64,000 nt of DNA from Larix kaempferi. Its lineage: Eukaryota; Streptophyta; Pinopsida; Pinales; Pinaceae. Positions 44,502-57,744 of the stretch are shown in pieces; within the stretch, counting starts at the first letter, position 1; each line of letters opens with the position of its first letter. The position numbers and the translations under genes are program-made. The stretch is from assembly GCA_027924585.1 (NCBI GenBank), contig BSBM01000307.1, positions 11,554,001-11,618,000 on the forward strand, written 5' to 3'. The notes beneath the pieces are model-generated. The model ran no database searches and was not told where the DNA came from. It saw only the letters and a list, made by a program, of their open reading frames with translations.

Positions 44502-45963
44502 TGTATTGGAGAAAACTCACTATGGCTTGGGAATACCACAACAGAAAAATGACTACCAGAAACCAACTCAATTCTCAAAACAATGCTATTATAAATGACA
44601 ATGTTAAGATAATGGAGAAATGTAACCAACCTCGATCCAAATGTTTGATGTAGATCCTCGTTGGAGCTTTCAATCCATGCACTTGAAATCTGCAAATTAG
44701 TCTTGACAGCCAATATCCAACAAGTACATATAATATATAATTGACATTAACATTATCAATAATAATGGTCCATAATATCACAAGCAAATGTAACCCAATG
44801 TATAATAAACAACATTCACAACATGATGGATGAGAATATGAGTATTTCTATTAATGAACAAGAAGAAGTACAAAGTGATACGACCTCTTTCCGGTAACCA
44901 ATCTGAACCAAGATCTAGATCAATCCACTTGTGCCTCCACTACTTCAATCCTCCATGAATGGCAAAATCAAACTAGATAGGAGTTTGGAAGGTGAACATA
45001 ATGGGTTCACAACTACAAGGAACAATGAGTGCAGACTCAAGATAGGGAAAAAATCCACTAGAGTTCTCTTACTATTCTCTTCTTCCTCCCGTCCATAAGC
45101 CATATGTGCTCAATATATAGTCCTCTCAAAGGTAGGTGAAAGGACACATCGAGACGTTACTCGGGCAGATGGAGAGCCAAAGGTCACCCAATGACCGCTT
45201 TCAATCCATGCACTTGAAATCTGCAAATTAGTCTTGACAGCCAATATCCAACAAGTACATATAATATATAATTGACATTAACATTATCAATAACAATGGT
45301 CCATAATATCACAAGCAAATGTAACCCAATGTATAATAAACAACATTCACAACATGATGGACGAGAATATGAGTATTTCTATTAATGAACAAGAAGAATT
45401 ACAAAGTGATACGACCTCTTGCCAACAACCAATCTAAACCAAGATCTAGATCAATCCACTGGTGCCTCCACCACTTCAATCCTCCATGAATGGAAAACTC
45501 AAACTAGATAGGAGTTTGGAAGGTGAACATAAGGGGTTCACAACTACAAGGATCAATGAGTGCAGACTCAAGATAGGGCAAAAGTCCACTAGAGTTCTCT
45601 TACTATTCTCTTCTTCCTCCCGTCCATAAGCCATATGTGCTCAATATATAGTCCTCTCAAAGGTAGGTGAAAGGACACATCGAGACGTTACTCGGGCAGA
45701 TGGAGAGCCAAAGGTCACCCAATGACCGCTTTTTTGGGAGTAAAATGTAATAAATTAGTGATTTTTTACCATTTTACTTGATACCCGTGGGCTATAGTGA
45801 TGCAACTCGTGGGTACGCATGCTATAATGATGCAACATGCGGGTAGGAACAAAAATAGGGAAAAATAGTATCTCTAAAGGATATAAGTGGATCTAAGTCA
45901 CTGAAATGGATCCTAAGGCCAAAGAATGATGATGCTCATAGGGTGGAAGATTACGATGTAACA
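44502..45963 (-). repeat. E2 5' LTR (1462 bp, with internal duplication)
   Basis: On the plus strand it begins TGTATTGGAG and ends CGATGTAACA, followed by the TSD AAGGG. It is longer than the 3' LTR because 44666-45196 is repeated at 45197-45727. Two minus-strand TATA boxes result (plus-strand CAATATATAG at 45111-45120 and TCAATATATA at 45641-45650). Confidence 0.88.
45197..45727 (-). repeat. 531-bp tandem duplication inside E2's 5' LTR
   Basis: The second copy of 44666-45196. The junction shares the pentamer GCTTT, which also occurs at the far end, suggesting microhomology-driven duplication. It is absent from the 3' LTR, so it arose after integration. The copies already differ at several sites. 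Confidence 0.88.
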
Positions 45964-45968
45964 AAGGG

Positions 45969-48306
45969 AATGCGTGATCCTAGAAGGTATTGTGTGGAGC
46001 AGGTATTGTGCATCCAAGGGTATGCTAGCTGAGTGAGACTATTGTAGAGATATGTATCAGTTGTTGGATGAGAATGGAGGGAGGAATGGGTTATGGGTTG
46101 AGAGATATAAGCTATAGGTTTTTTCCTTCACCCTAGTGGACTAATTGCCCGACTTGGGGGTTGATTCTCAATAGAAATTGTATATGCTGGACAGAGTACC
46201 TATATCTAGGTGGAAAATGGCACTTACAAAGCCAGTTGCTTGGATATTTATTCTTGATAATTATTCTCTTGTATATGTTATGCGCTTGATCTGTTATCTA
46301 CTGTTATTCGAATATGCCATGTTGTTATGATTATTCTTGTGATGTATTATACTGGTAATTGCATGTGTTATGTCTGTAGATTGAGTTAAATTATGTTGTG
46401 TTTATACTATGCATTTGCACACATTTTTGTTTCTTGTTATGGATCGTATGTGGCCTTCGAGATTAAGAACAAATAATCATCCATATCCCCCTCTAAGCAT
46501 TTCATCTGATGGACATGGACGTTATAAGGAAAGGGTTATAAGGAAATGTGGAGGATGTTGCAAGTAGATGAAGGTGTAGGACTCAAAGGGGTGCATCACC
46601 ACACTTCACATGCCACATAGAAAAAATCCTGGAGAGATACAAACCATGTTGAGGTTGCTGGAGGGATTCCCAATGCCTCGCTTCACACCTGCATTGTGTA
46701 TCCTACATCCACATACAATAAAAGATAAAAATCATAGGCACGAGGAAATATAGAAATGCATAAAGTAGGAAGGCTACGTGACCCCAAGATCTAGACTTGA
46801 CATGATAGGTGATAGGGTATATCAGATGACACCATGTGTATAGGTCAACCTATCATAACTGTTGTGTGGTAGACTAATCAATCCAAAGTGCCAAAATCTG
46901 TAGTATTTGTAACACCAAGGAAAGAAGGGTGAAGGACCTATAACAACTTCTTGGAGAAAAGGGTTGTTTGTTGGCTTTCCATTTAACCTTGATAAACAAG
47001 CATATAAGGCATGCTAGCGAAAGAAGATGGGTTCAATCTTTTTGAATACACAGGGAGGTTGGGATGGAGGTTCACTTGGAAAATAAAGAATAGGGAGGAC
47101 AATCCATAACATGTGTTGATGCTACATTTTCATTAGTTGTATATGTCAAAAATATTAACTTGAAGGAGAGTCGATTTAATTGTTTATGGGTGAATTTTGA
47201 GAGTAGTGAACCAATTGCACTACATGTTGTATATCCAAAGAACCTTTGTAACCAAGAGAAGCACAAATAATAACGAGAGCAAGATAGAAATTTAAATTAG
47301 GTTTCTCTAGGGTATCTCTTGTGTCATTTGTTTTCATATAATTGCAAAGTTTTAATTTTGTCCGCATCATAATAAATAAATCCCAATCCATGTTAAACAC
47401 TATAGTGTATTAAAAACTTTTCTCATTAGTGCTGATTTTATATGAATCTCAGGCTATAGGCCTAGGATTAAGGATCATTATAGCTTCTTTCAACATAGAT
47501 GACATAGATCCCATGTACTAGGGAAAACTATTCTACCCACATTGATTGGCCTCATCCCTTTGAAACTCATACCAAATCCATTTGGGTGGATCATGCTACA
47601 ACAAGAATGAAGAACTTGTGAATGGTCAAGAGTTTTATATTTTATTTTACTTGAGATTAATATTTTGGTTGGACCAATTTACTACCAAAGTTCTCAGTTG
47701 TAATGTAACTTTTATAAAACAAAATATTGTCAAGTTATTCTTTTCCAAGGCCATTTGATTACACTGTTACATAACTGATTGTGCATTATTGTGCCTGACA
47801 AAAAAATAGATATTGCCCATTCACTTCTTACTATTATTGGGATTCTATTTGTTAACTAATTGGTAGGTGTAAATTTATTTTTTATTTCATTGTCAATTAT
47901 ACGATAAGTGTTCTTTTTCAGATCAAAACATACTTATGTTTAATGTTGAGTTGTCCTTCTGACATTTTTATATCAACATCATTGAACCACATAGAGATGC
48001 TAAACCAAATATTTGTGCTATTGTAGGTTAAAAAAATATAAATTATTTACAATACACTCAAATGTTGAATATGTATATTCTAATTCAGTTTAGCATATTT
48101 TCTTCATCTAAGGAATAATTTGATATCAGTAGAAGGCTTAACCTCATGGTTTGAAAGTATTAGGTGCTCAGCCTCATGGTTTGAAAATATCAAGTTCTGC
48201 TTCACATGGATTTTAATCTTGAAACGAAGCAATGCCTTGTTTGTAAACTTCCAAATTCAACATGATGCTTTCTTTGGCAACAGTTTTGATTGTTATACAT
48301 CCCTTT
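45969..48306 (+). repeat. Long dispersed repeat, copy B, second part
   Basis: Resumes directly after the E2 target duplication. It aligns with copy A from about 16905 to 19180. Non-coding. Confidence 0.7.
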
Positions 48307-49308
48307 CGGGAGGAGTCGGAATGAAGCGCTACCTCTCTACACTTGGGGTGGTTCAGGCTCAAGGAAATGGAGGCAATGAGGTTCAGGGCTCTCACAGTAG
48401 CCAAGAAAAAAATGTTTTTCGAGGGCACTCCAAGAATGACAAGCTCGGAAGAAGCTGGTCTCCTCTGGACGTTGGTCGGGGGCAGAGCATCAGGAACTTT
48501 GCGAATAATGTCCGCAGCGGCCCTGAGCATGACAATGGAATAAATTGGAGACCCCTCGATGTGGGCATCTGCCAGAACCAGGGTGGCTCTTTGCCCCATG
48601 TTCATGGTATCCCTGGGGAGCCGGGTAGTGGCAATCTCTGGTCGAATTTGGTGGGGGACAATGGGGGAATTGTGAATCTGGAGTCCCCGCATGGACCTAA
48701 TAGTCCTTCCCCAGGAGTGCTCTCGCATTTTCAAGATATTGAGTCTTAAGTTCGCTGGCTGAGAGGAGAAAATAGTGACCTAAAGAAGGCCATCTCCCAT
48801 CTCGCCACCTTTGTCCAGATTTCGAATTCAGAGGTAAGGAGCAATGGCAGCAAAATGAAGGATTATTTCAAAGGAATAGTGGGAAAAATGAAGTCTCTGC
48901 ATAGCTGCCTAAGGATAGTTGAAGCCAAAGTCGATTGCATCAGAACCAGCAATCGCAATAGCCCCTATGTGATCCTTGGCATGGAAGAAGAAAACAGAAG
49001 TCAGGCAGTTGGTAGTAAGGAGAAGGTCCGCCACCTTAATGGAAAATGAATTCTAGTCTTGTTTCACGTTCTCCAGGTTGAATATATGTAGTTTCTCTTA
49101 TTATGTATTTCCTATGTAATCGGATTCTAGGACAGTCTGTTAATTTTCTCTGTTATCGAATCATAGTAGTTATATATGAAATGCAAAGACTGGTTAAGAG
49201 TTGCTTGCCTAGACAACCCTTCTTTTTTGGGTACAGTCTTGCCACCATTTTTGTAAGATCATCTTTTTTTTAATATAAAGCTTGTCAACCGTTACTTTAA
49301 AAAAAAAA
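48307..49308 (+). mobile_element. Poly(A)-tailed retro-insertion (LINE-like or processed transcript)
   Basis: About 1 kb present in copy B but absent at the matching point of copy A (19180). It ends in a run of 10 A preceded by TTTTAATATAAAGC, a polyadenylation-like context. Five bases of the copy A target (CCTAA) are missing and no target duplication is clear. One frame is open from ~48315 to 49047 except for a TAA at 48747. It encodes a polar Gly/Ser/Asn-rich part and then a helical KAISHLATF...KMKSLHSCLRIVEAK segment. I do not recognise it. There is no RT or RNase H, so a 5'-truncated LINE tail is not supported. Confidence 0.6.
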
Positions 49309-50273
49309 CATTGACTTATATTCAATTTGTCAAATTAGAGAAAACCAAAATTGCAGATCATTGTCATTCCGAAGGACCTTGATTATGGGATGTAAGCACT
49401 AAAACTAGAAATTAAAGAGTCTTGGATATCAATTTGGAAACATATTTGCAATAACAAATTATAGAGAGAGGCAACATAGTTGTAACGGAAAATATATTAG
49501 ACCTTTATCATGTTACCTTTTCCTTGAGAGGAACCATGATTGTTCCCATCATGCTAGGTGGACTCCTGGTAATCAATGTTTCAATATTTTGCTAGAGGTG
49601 GAACTGATGTCAAGTTAATACAAACTTATTCACCTTTAGATTTTTAACAATACACATACTCTAATAAATTGTTTTATACTATTAAAACAATGGCTAATAT
49701 AACAGTTAACTTATAACAACACATTTAATATATATCATTATATAAGTATATGAATTTAGAACAAAGAGATTCATTAAATGTTGTATCCTTGAAATACATG
49801 TAAACATACCAAAGCATTGCATAAATTTAACAACATTGAAAATTTTTACAATCTATATATGCTTGCAATATTTCAAATGTCTCACAAGGTTGGTCTTCAT
49901 AACAAAATACAATAGAAAAATATTTCCTTGATATCTATGTATTCTCTCCACATGATTTCTAGATTCATACATACTTTAGAAACCGTATATTGTTCTAAAC
50001 ATTGAATTAAGAAAACAATCTAATCAAAAACAAATACTTCCCTAATATCTATGTATTCTCTACACATGATTTATAGATTCATACATACTTTAGAAACTCT
50101 CTAGTGTTATAAACATTGAATTAAGAAAACAAACTAATTAAAAACAGATAAAGTTTGAGTACATATGCTAGATATATAATTTGGTTGATTAAGGAACTTT
50201 TTGTTGTAGTGTTTGTTTTTTAAGACATTTTATGTATCATAATTTCAAATGGAGTTTAAAAATAAATGTTAAA
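49309..50273 (+). repeat. Long dispersed repeat, copy B, third part
   Basis: Aligns with copy A 19185-20126. Within it a ~110-bp piece (ATCTATGTATTCTCT...) is repeated at about 49930 and 50045. Homology stops at 50273 in front of the PBS of the next LTR. Confidence 0.65.
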
Positions 50274-50334
50274 TTATGATGTACCCAAACTAGAATCCAG
50301 GCACACCAAATCAAAACTCGTCCAAAGTAGCTAA

Positions 50335-50346
50335 GCTCTGATACCA
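50335..50346 (-). other. Primer-binding site of the 50350-52511 LTR
   Basis: The minus strand reads TGGTATCAGAGC three bases beyond the LTR end CCATCA. It is of initiator-Met type. Only ~60 bp of internal sequence remains before repeat B. Confidence 0.8.
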
Positions 50347-50349
50347 CTA

Positions 50350-52511
50350 TGATGGTCGAACCAGGGATGGCCTGAAACACCAACTCACAATATATGAAAT
50401 AATGCCTCTAGTCTGTTGCTACAACTCTGATATAAATTACAGCAGGCTTATGGTCCACTTCTAGGTTGCAAGGAAGACACACTAACTCAAGGGGCCAAAG
50501 GAGAGGTTAGAAATGGGGTTTCGGAACGGTAGGGGACTTTTGAAGTTAGGGAAGGGTTATGGAAGGGGTATCTCGTCTCTGGAATGCCAGGGTCTATAAC
50601 GAGAATTTCTACAAAAAAATGTAGAGGTCAATTTGGCTATTTGGGACTCCGGGAGTGGAATTTAGTAGTTTGGGATTGCGCAGTTACCTAGTCTTCAACC
50701 TGATTTTAACTAGGTCAAACGGACCCAAATTTCTGATATGAAGGTTGTATCTGGACCAATTTCCTATCTAGTTTCCAGATATGGTCTCATATTTTCTATT
50801 GGAGGAGCATAATTCACCTTTTTTTATCAAAATACCAAAACTAGTCAAGTTTGGCTAGTGAAAGAGCAAGGGCATGGAAGAAACAACGGAAGGGGGAGGA
50901 TATGAAGGGTAGGATGGGGTTTTCTGCAGGTTATGTATGTAGGTGGATTGTGTAAAGGTACAATAATTTCCAGGAAGTGACATGGATTTGTTTGGGTGAT
51001 TTGTGAGTGAGATAAGGTAGCAAGCGGGAAGAGGGAGAGAGTGTGTTTCTAGACTTCCAAATTGCATAAGAGGCTTACTATTTTCTATAAGAGTGGCATG
51101 TACAAGTAAATACAGATGTCAATTACTATATTCAAGCATTAGTCAAGGGTATGGAAACACATTTTTCATTTAATTAGCTTATTCCCAAGAATTAGCAATT
51201 TTAGACATGAAATTGGGCACATTAAAATAGAGAGAGATGGAAGAGAACACTTGGAGCTTCACTAGCTCAAGAATCCACTACACGACGTATTGGGAAAATT
51301 TATGTTTCGAAATTATCTACTTCTAAAGTGTACTCCAAGGCTACCTAGCTACACCAGCATATGCAGTTTGGGTTCTTTTACTAGCTTTTGGACACAATAG
51401 GCAATAAAGAGACACAAGAGGGACCAAATGGAGCTTCTTATTATTAGAAGGCGCCAGAGTGGGCCACGTACATCAGTAGGGATGTCCTAAGATAAGCAAT
51501 GATAGTACAACATTAATATAGAGCAGAGAGAGAATGGATAGAAGAGAATAATGGACCAAATTCCTCTGCTCAACACAATGGAACCATGATGAAGCGCAAA
51601 CCCGAATACACCTGCATTAAATACAAATAAAATAAAAATATCTGTGGAACACCATGAGAAGAGCAGGGTGCTCAACTCCACTTCACCAATGCCTTGGCTA
51701 CTAGATGCAGAAGGGTGCCATCACCCAACTGTCATCAGGGGGAGCATCACGTAAGACTAGGAAGCTCAAAGCATTCCTCACACACAATATCCAAATACAT
51801 GATTCCTTTATCCTTCCACCTCTATCTCTTTTGTAGCTTGATATGTCTTCAATACTATGGGTGAAAACCATATGATGAAATATACCACATGCCAAAACCA
51901 CCTCTGACCCATATTTTCCTTTTCCTATGTTCATGTGTGGACATGGCTTTGATCAAACTAGTTCGGTCCTTTTCTTTAATAACTTTTGCTAGGAGGGTCC
52001 AATTCGAATTTCCATTTGTAGGAGTGTGGACAGGCTCCCAATCTACCATGTGATGGTCATTAATGCTCCAAAAGTGGTGTAATTTTCCTAATACCACATT
52101 TCCCCTTTTTAGGGAACCCCACTAACTTGAATAGTGGAAATATTCAATATTTTGCCTTATCTTCATTTTCTCCACAAAGTTTGTCCACATTTTAAGTTTT
52201 TCCACATCTTTTATTGAATCCTTGGGAATATTTTAACTTATTGCATTCCAAAAATAAATATTATTTGGCATTTTATTTAATTTTACTTGTGCAAATCCCC
52301 AATGAATAATTATTCCCAATTTCACCCTTATTTCTCCTATAACTCAAATTGGGAATATTATTTTCTCCATGTGGCTTATTATCCAATTAATGTTTAATTT
52401 TTGGAATTTGGATAATTTTTGTCATGCAATATTAACTTTAGCCAGCAGTAAATAATTTTTGCCTAGCCAATTTTATCATATGATCCTTAGGAAGAAATTG
52501 GGGACATGACA
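50350..52511 (-). repeat. 2.16-kb LTR with internal sequence on both sides
   Basis: The minus strand starts TGTCATGTCCCC and ends CGACCATCA. A PBS follows it and a polypurine tract precedes it, so it joins the 3' end of one element copy to the 5' end of another. Short open frames inside are not convincing. Confidence 0.7.
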
Positions 52512-52526
52512 GTACTCCCCTCCCAA
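52512..52526 (-). other. Polypurine tract of the 50350-52511 LTR
   Basis: The minus strand reads TTGGGAGGGGAGTAC directly before TGTCATGTCC. Confidence 0.7.
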
Positions 52527-54600
52527 GATTGATTGTCCTCAAGCAATAAAAACATGGAATAAATTCCAACCCAAACTCCATCCAAATCTATGTGCGACAA
52601 CTATATCTCATGTGACCATGGGTCTCTGCATGGAAGTGAACACGTACATGCAACCAATGCATGCTCCTGCAAACCAACTGATATGAAGACATCATCATCA
52701 ATCCTCCAAGGAAACAACCTTACTGATGATCCAAGTCACCACCATGTGATCCTATATGTGTGCCCAAAACTACATCTTTGAAGTATCCCAACTATACTTT
52801 GAGACATCTTACCAAAGCATAGCTCCATCTGCACCACCATCTGACCATACACTCAGTGTAGAGACTAAGTACAAATACCAGGATCCCAAATGATCCTCAT
52901 GAATACAAGATGTAGAATATATCCTCCTATGCCATATGGAAGACTTGCATAAGGAGTCTCATGTAAGCACAGTCAACAACCTACAAAAATATCATAATTC
53001 CATACATAAAATTGTTTCCCCTGTAGGAAAACACCACCATAAGCTGCAGATATGAACTCATGAAAAGAGGCTTTCTTCATTAAGCCAATTACCCCAACAA
53101 TGCTCCAAGTGATCTGAATATAATGCATGAAAATACTAGGGTCCCACTATTGGCGTACTCTCCTAGTGCACAATGTCATCAGAAGCAAAACAGTCAAGTA
53201 TGTGATGCCATAATCCCAATGCTTGGGCACTCTATCAATGAGTAGTGCTAATACAAGCAAATATACAAAGTGTGGGATGCAAAATATCCCCCAATATACA
53301 TCATCAAAGAGGGTGATACAAAGTAATACATCATGGGAAGAGATGCCAATATCCCAATTTCTACTGTGCATTCTCCCATACATCATAGATACATCATGAT
53401 ACAAAGATATTTCATCATGGAATACAACAAGACATCATGAAACATAGAGAGATACAACAATGGGCCATCACAAAAATAGACATGAGTATCAATGTGAATC
53501 CTCCATGAAAGTAGACCATCATGTGCCAAATGTACACAAGAATCAAGTAACCAATCAGATCTTCTCCAATGACATAGGTGAGGGTCCCATGTCCTATAAT
53601 GCTACTCAAAGCATGTGTGAGGGGTGTCAAGTAATGCTTCCATGTAGTCTATCACGCAGACAATGGATGAAGGAACTCTCCCATCAAGTAAGGAGCCAAA
53701 AGAACATTGAGCCTTCAGGTGGTCCAAAGAAGTACATCCATGAATAAAAGTGACATCAAATAACAATGGATGTATATGCTATGATAATAACCAAATTATC
53801 CCTGGATCCCACTATCTCAACCGCGCATCTCCAAGTGGTAGTGGCAATGGTGGAAAATTGTAATACCAAGGAATACCAAGATCCCACCGTCTAGTGTGCA
53901 TGGCCCCAAAATCCAAAATCACAAGGAGAGATGCATCATCATCAGAAATGTAAAATTAACAACACCATGGAATTTTATCACTCCCACTACACTCCAAGGG
54001 ATCCATACAACTCTCCCAAAAAGAATGAAACTCAATACTATAGGGATGAATCAAAGAGAGACTCTCCCTCCCATCATACATCACCTAAAGGTGAGGCCGA
54101 ATCCACATAAGTCTCTCAAAACGCATAGGAAGGTAATGCACACAAGAATCTAAGATGACATCAATGAATCTCAAGTGACAAGGGTGAAAAACCCATGTCC
54201 AACCATAAGAAAGGTAGGCATCATCCAAAAAATAAGGATGCCCATGTTAATCACAAGAAAATGATACATCAAAGATATCTCCAAGAATGCAAGCAGGAAA
54301 TACAAACATGTACCTCCTCATCCAACTAGGGAATGGAAAACACACTCAAACCAGAAGATCCAAGTGGATGCATCCAATGGATCAACTCTCTGCCACTAGT
54401 CAAAGGGTGCAAACATCCATCATATGATCCATTCAATGAAGATAGGTGGAAATCCAATGCACCTCTATACATGGAGGCATCAAAGATAGGCATAGGAATC
54501 CTCAACTACTACTGGGAAGGTAATGGTGCAATCAAATAAACTATAGTGAATGTAGGAGCCTCTTGCTCCTCCTCGGTCACTAAGAATAAACCCTTCACCC
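52527..54600 (-). other. Decayed 3' internal region of a minus-strand LTR element
   Basis: About 2 kb upstream of a PPT with no recognisable gag-pol. Loosely repeated phrases (ATCCCA... followed by GTGCA or GCAT, and CATCATGATAC-like pieces) near 53140, 53210, 53350, 53800 and 53880 suggest diverged tandem repeats. Open frames are short and unrecognised. Confidence 0.4.
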
Positions 54601-56688
54601 AACGCTCACCCTCAAATGTGTAGGGTGAGGAAGGATGAACCAACTCTCTACAAAACGTATCCACCAAATATGTGGATGCATCATGTTATCCCTAAAGTTT
54701 GCACCCTGACTGCTAGGGTCAAAGCTTAAGGAAATATTAACAGTAGGTGTAAGATAAATGACAAATAACTCTATGGGGTTTGGTGGTAGGTAAGCATATC
54801 ACAGAAATCAGAAACAGTCCAGTAAACAAAGGGTAGGGAGTATATCAGTATTAATATTCAAATATTGATAATACACAGCTGTGAAGTATGAATTTGTGAA
54901 TGTAAAAGCTCAGGCTCTATTTCAGAATAAGGGCATAGTTATATGTTAATCAAAAGAATCACAGCATGAAATGTTAAGACCATGCATAGACAGAATATTG
55001 AGAGCATACACTTCATTAATTAAAATAGAAAAGGATCAAAGATCATAATCATTTCAAGAAACAACTATTTCTTATCAGAATGAAAACTAAAATTTATACA
55101 TGCCTGCAAATTTATATATCAAACTATAATGACCCTGCCTCAGCCCTCTCAGCTGGAACTCTACCTCCCTTCTTCACATTACAAACTGATTGGATATATA
55201 AATGTTACAACCAACAAATATCATATCCCCCAAAAGAGAAGGATCGACAACCTCCTATACTAAATTTAGACTGACAGTTATAGGAAATTAGGATCTGGTA
55301 ACAAATAGATAAGATCTTAAATAAACTCAAGATCCTATTTTTATGCAACTTATTTGACCAAAGCTTATCGCTATTCTTCTTTTGATTCCCACAAATAGCT
55401 GATGCTGACAGGTGTTGAATATGATGATCATGCTTTGGAGAAAGCTCGGGAACCATTAAATTACTTGTCAATTTTTAAAATCCAACATTCTCTGCTTTGA
55501 AGTTAATATGGTCACAGCCTAGCAGGTCCTCCTGCAAACTGTATGAAAACTTAATTAAACAACCTTCCTGTCTTTCAAAATTGCACTTTATTCTATCAAC
55601 AAATGCCTCTGTTTTATTTATATATGTTTGTATTGCTCCAACATTTAATCAACTAGAACTTTCAATCATGGCTGCCAAGTTCTCAGCTTCGGAAAGATCG
55701 TGACAAACTGGTGAGGTGCATTTAGAAAAACTTGTCTGCTTCCACAACTCCTTGGATCTCGGACCCCATAATATTAGTATCTACTGAAGAAAACTAACAA
55801 TCCGAGATGAGTAGCCTTCAAATTTCTCAAGCTTCAAGTCTCTGTGCTTATTTAGCATCAAATGTCTCCGATTTACATCACTTATAAATCCAAAAACTAA
55901 ACAGGCTCTTTCCATCTAGGAAATCTTGGGCATTTTGAATTTTTGGATTGATTCAACGCTAGCATCAACCGTAAGCCTCCCTTTGACACACTCAAATATT
56001 TGTTAAATGAATCCAATGCTTGATATTGTCACTTGGGTGCTCGATATCCAATTTGGGCACTGTTGTAGATGCTTGCGTTGACACATGGATTGTCTCATTT
56101 TTTAAAAATTTGATGAGCACCCTTTTGTAGATTTGTCTCTTTTGATACTCATAATTGTTCAATTAGCAACCCGACCACCATAAATAACAGCCAAACACTA
56201 AATCCAAACACTGAGGTGAGTTTGCCTCAACAAACAGAGTTTTAAAGAACAAAACTTATTAATTATATATTAATTCAACTCTGCTTGTACCGTTTATTTG
56301 ATGAAAAATACAAACTCAACAAATTAGTTGATGGCTCTGGCCTTTGGGGAATGTTGCCAGGATTCGAAATTTTATGGGATAAATATGGAGATAACACATC
56401 AACTCCATCAAGTAGGGAGATCAACCTCATGAATCTCATGTGGCAATGGTGAGATCGATCCTAGGACCTATGGTTTATCGGCCTCATCAAGTGTGCTTTC
56501 TATGTCACCCACATACAAATATGGAAATCCATAGGTAGATGTCTCCATGGAACCTTGACACCCATCAGTAAGTACCTAATCATGACACCCATCAATAGGT
56601 GCCCCATAATTAGATTCTCTCATATCCAATTCCACAGTAGAATTTATCTCCGGATGATATTTAATTTTTCTTGTCCTTGTAATGTCCC
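54601..56688. other. Unassigned AT-rich sequence
   Basis: No coding, RNA gene or element end that I can support. Short open frames only. Confidence 0.35.
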
Positions 56689-56953
56689 TTTTTTAATTTT
56701 TTATTAAAATGCCCAATTTTTCACTTTTTCCCCAATTTCAACCTTGACTAGTTTTGATGTCTAAGTCTCCAAATTGACCCAAATGCTCCCAAATATTCTG
56801 TGAGGGTATATGACTAATATTAATACTTGAATATGAGGTTCAGGGATGATTTATGACCCTCCAAATACTTCTTCAAACTTTTTTAATATTCTGGACAAAG
56901 TATGGAATTTAACTAGTAATTTGGGGATCAAATCACCCCAAGGTAAGTATTGA
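56689..56953 (+). repeat. LTR 5'-end fragment related to the solo LTR at 1071-3083
   Basis: Begins TGTAATGTCCC and follows the solo LTR to about its position 1540. Shared phrases include ACTAGTTTTGAT, TTGACCCAAATG and TAGTAATTTGGGG. It stops near 56953 without a CA end, so it is a fragment. Confidence 0.7.
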
Positions 56954-57744
56954 AAGAAGTGATTGTTTACATGTTTGCATCTGTTATTTGCTTACAATGA
57001 ATGCTTGAGATCTTTCTTATCAGTTTATATGTTTACTTTTATATGTATTCTCCATGAGGAATGAGATGGCAGTAATATGTTAAGTTCGCATATGTGGATG
57101 AATGCTAGATGCATAAGTATTTCTAAGTCTAAATGAATGTATAAGCATGTTCTACAAGCATTTAAGTCAATTGAGTTCGCACCGTGCGACTCTGTCGAAG
57201 CGCAGCACCGGAAGTGCACAGTAGTTTGAGCTCCGTCACATTGCATAAGTCATAAGATCCATAATCTAAGGCAGTTGATGGGTAGGTAAAATGCTAAGTG
57301 TTACTTGTTGAAACTGGTTAAGTCTGAAGAGGAAGCGCAGTTATCTGTTGCGCTATCCCGTGTTGAGTTATTTCCAAGCCACGCAATCCTTGGACGCACG
57401 AGTTGTATCAAGCATTTGGGCTTGTCGAATCATTAACCACAACGAAGTTGATCGTCGCGCAGTGCTTAGTTCGCGGCGCATCCCCTCAGCACGTTGTTCA
57501 TCAGATCTATTTAAGCACTCATCACGCTGTTGTGGAAACCAGATTCCACAGCCCCCCCATAACTTCGCATCGGGTGAGACCTCAGTCTACTCGTAGATTG
57601 TTGCTGAAAGGGCTGGTGAAAAGGGGTTTTGTTGGTTCATTGAAACTGCGAAGAACCTGGGTCTACATTTGAAACCTCTAGAATAGTATTGTAATACAAC
57701 AAATGGTTATGTTGCCACGCTAAGAATCTGTGATGATTTGCTGC
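56954..57744 (+). other. Upstream region of E4 (possible LTR or leader)
   Basis: GC-richer than its left neighbour, with several GCGCAG words that recur in E4. A TATTTAAG at about 57508 could be a promoter element. Short open frames are unrecognised. I cannot place LTR ends or a PBS. Confidence 0.35.

Larger units (their letters stand above)
25171..45963 (-). mobile_element. E2: large Ty3/gypsy (Tat-like) LTR retrotransposon with antisense gene
   Basis: Flanked by the perfect duplication AAGGG (25166-25170, 45964-45968). In minus-strand order: 5' LTR (44502-45963), PBS, non-coding leader, gag, protease, RT, RNase H, integrase, extra RNase H, an antisense gene region, PPT and 3' LTR (25171-26098). 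About 20.8 kb as seen and ~15 kb without the nested E3. LTRs differ by a few percent by eye, apart from a 531-bp duplication in the 5' LTR. The protease VDEGAS motif, the extra RNase H and the antisense ORF all point to the Tat group. It is broken by several frameshifts and stops. Confidence 0.88.

Noticed and set aside
53140-53900. Possible CRISPR-like or regular repeat array
   Set aside because: The phrases are poorly matched and unevenly spaced; this is plant repeat DNA.
57330-57600. Candidate host gene on the GC-richer stretch upstream of E4
   Set aside because: Open frames are short, mutually overlapping and without recognisable domains; more likely E4 LTR or leader.
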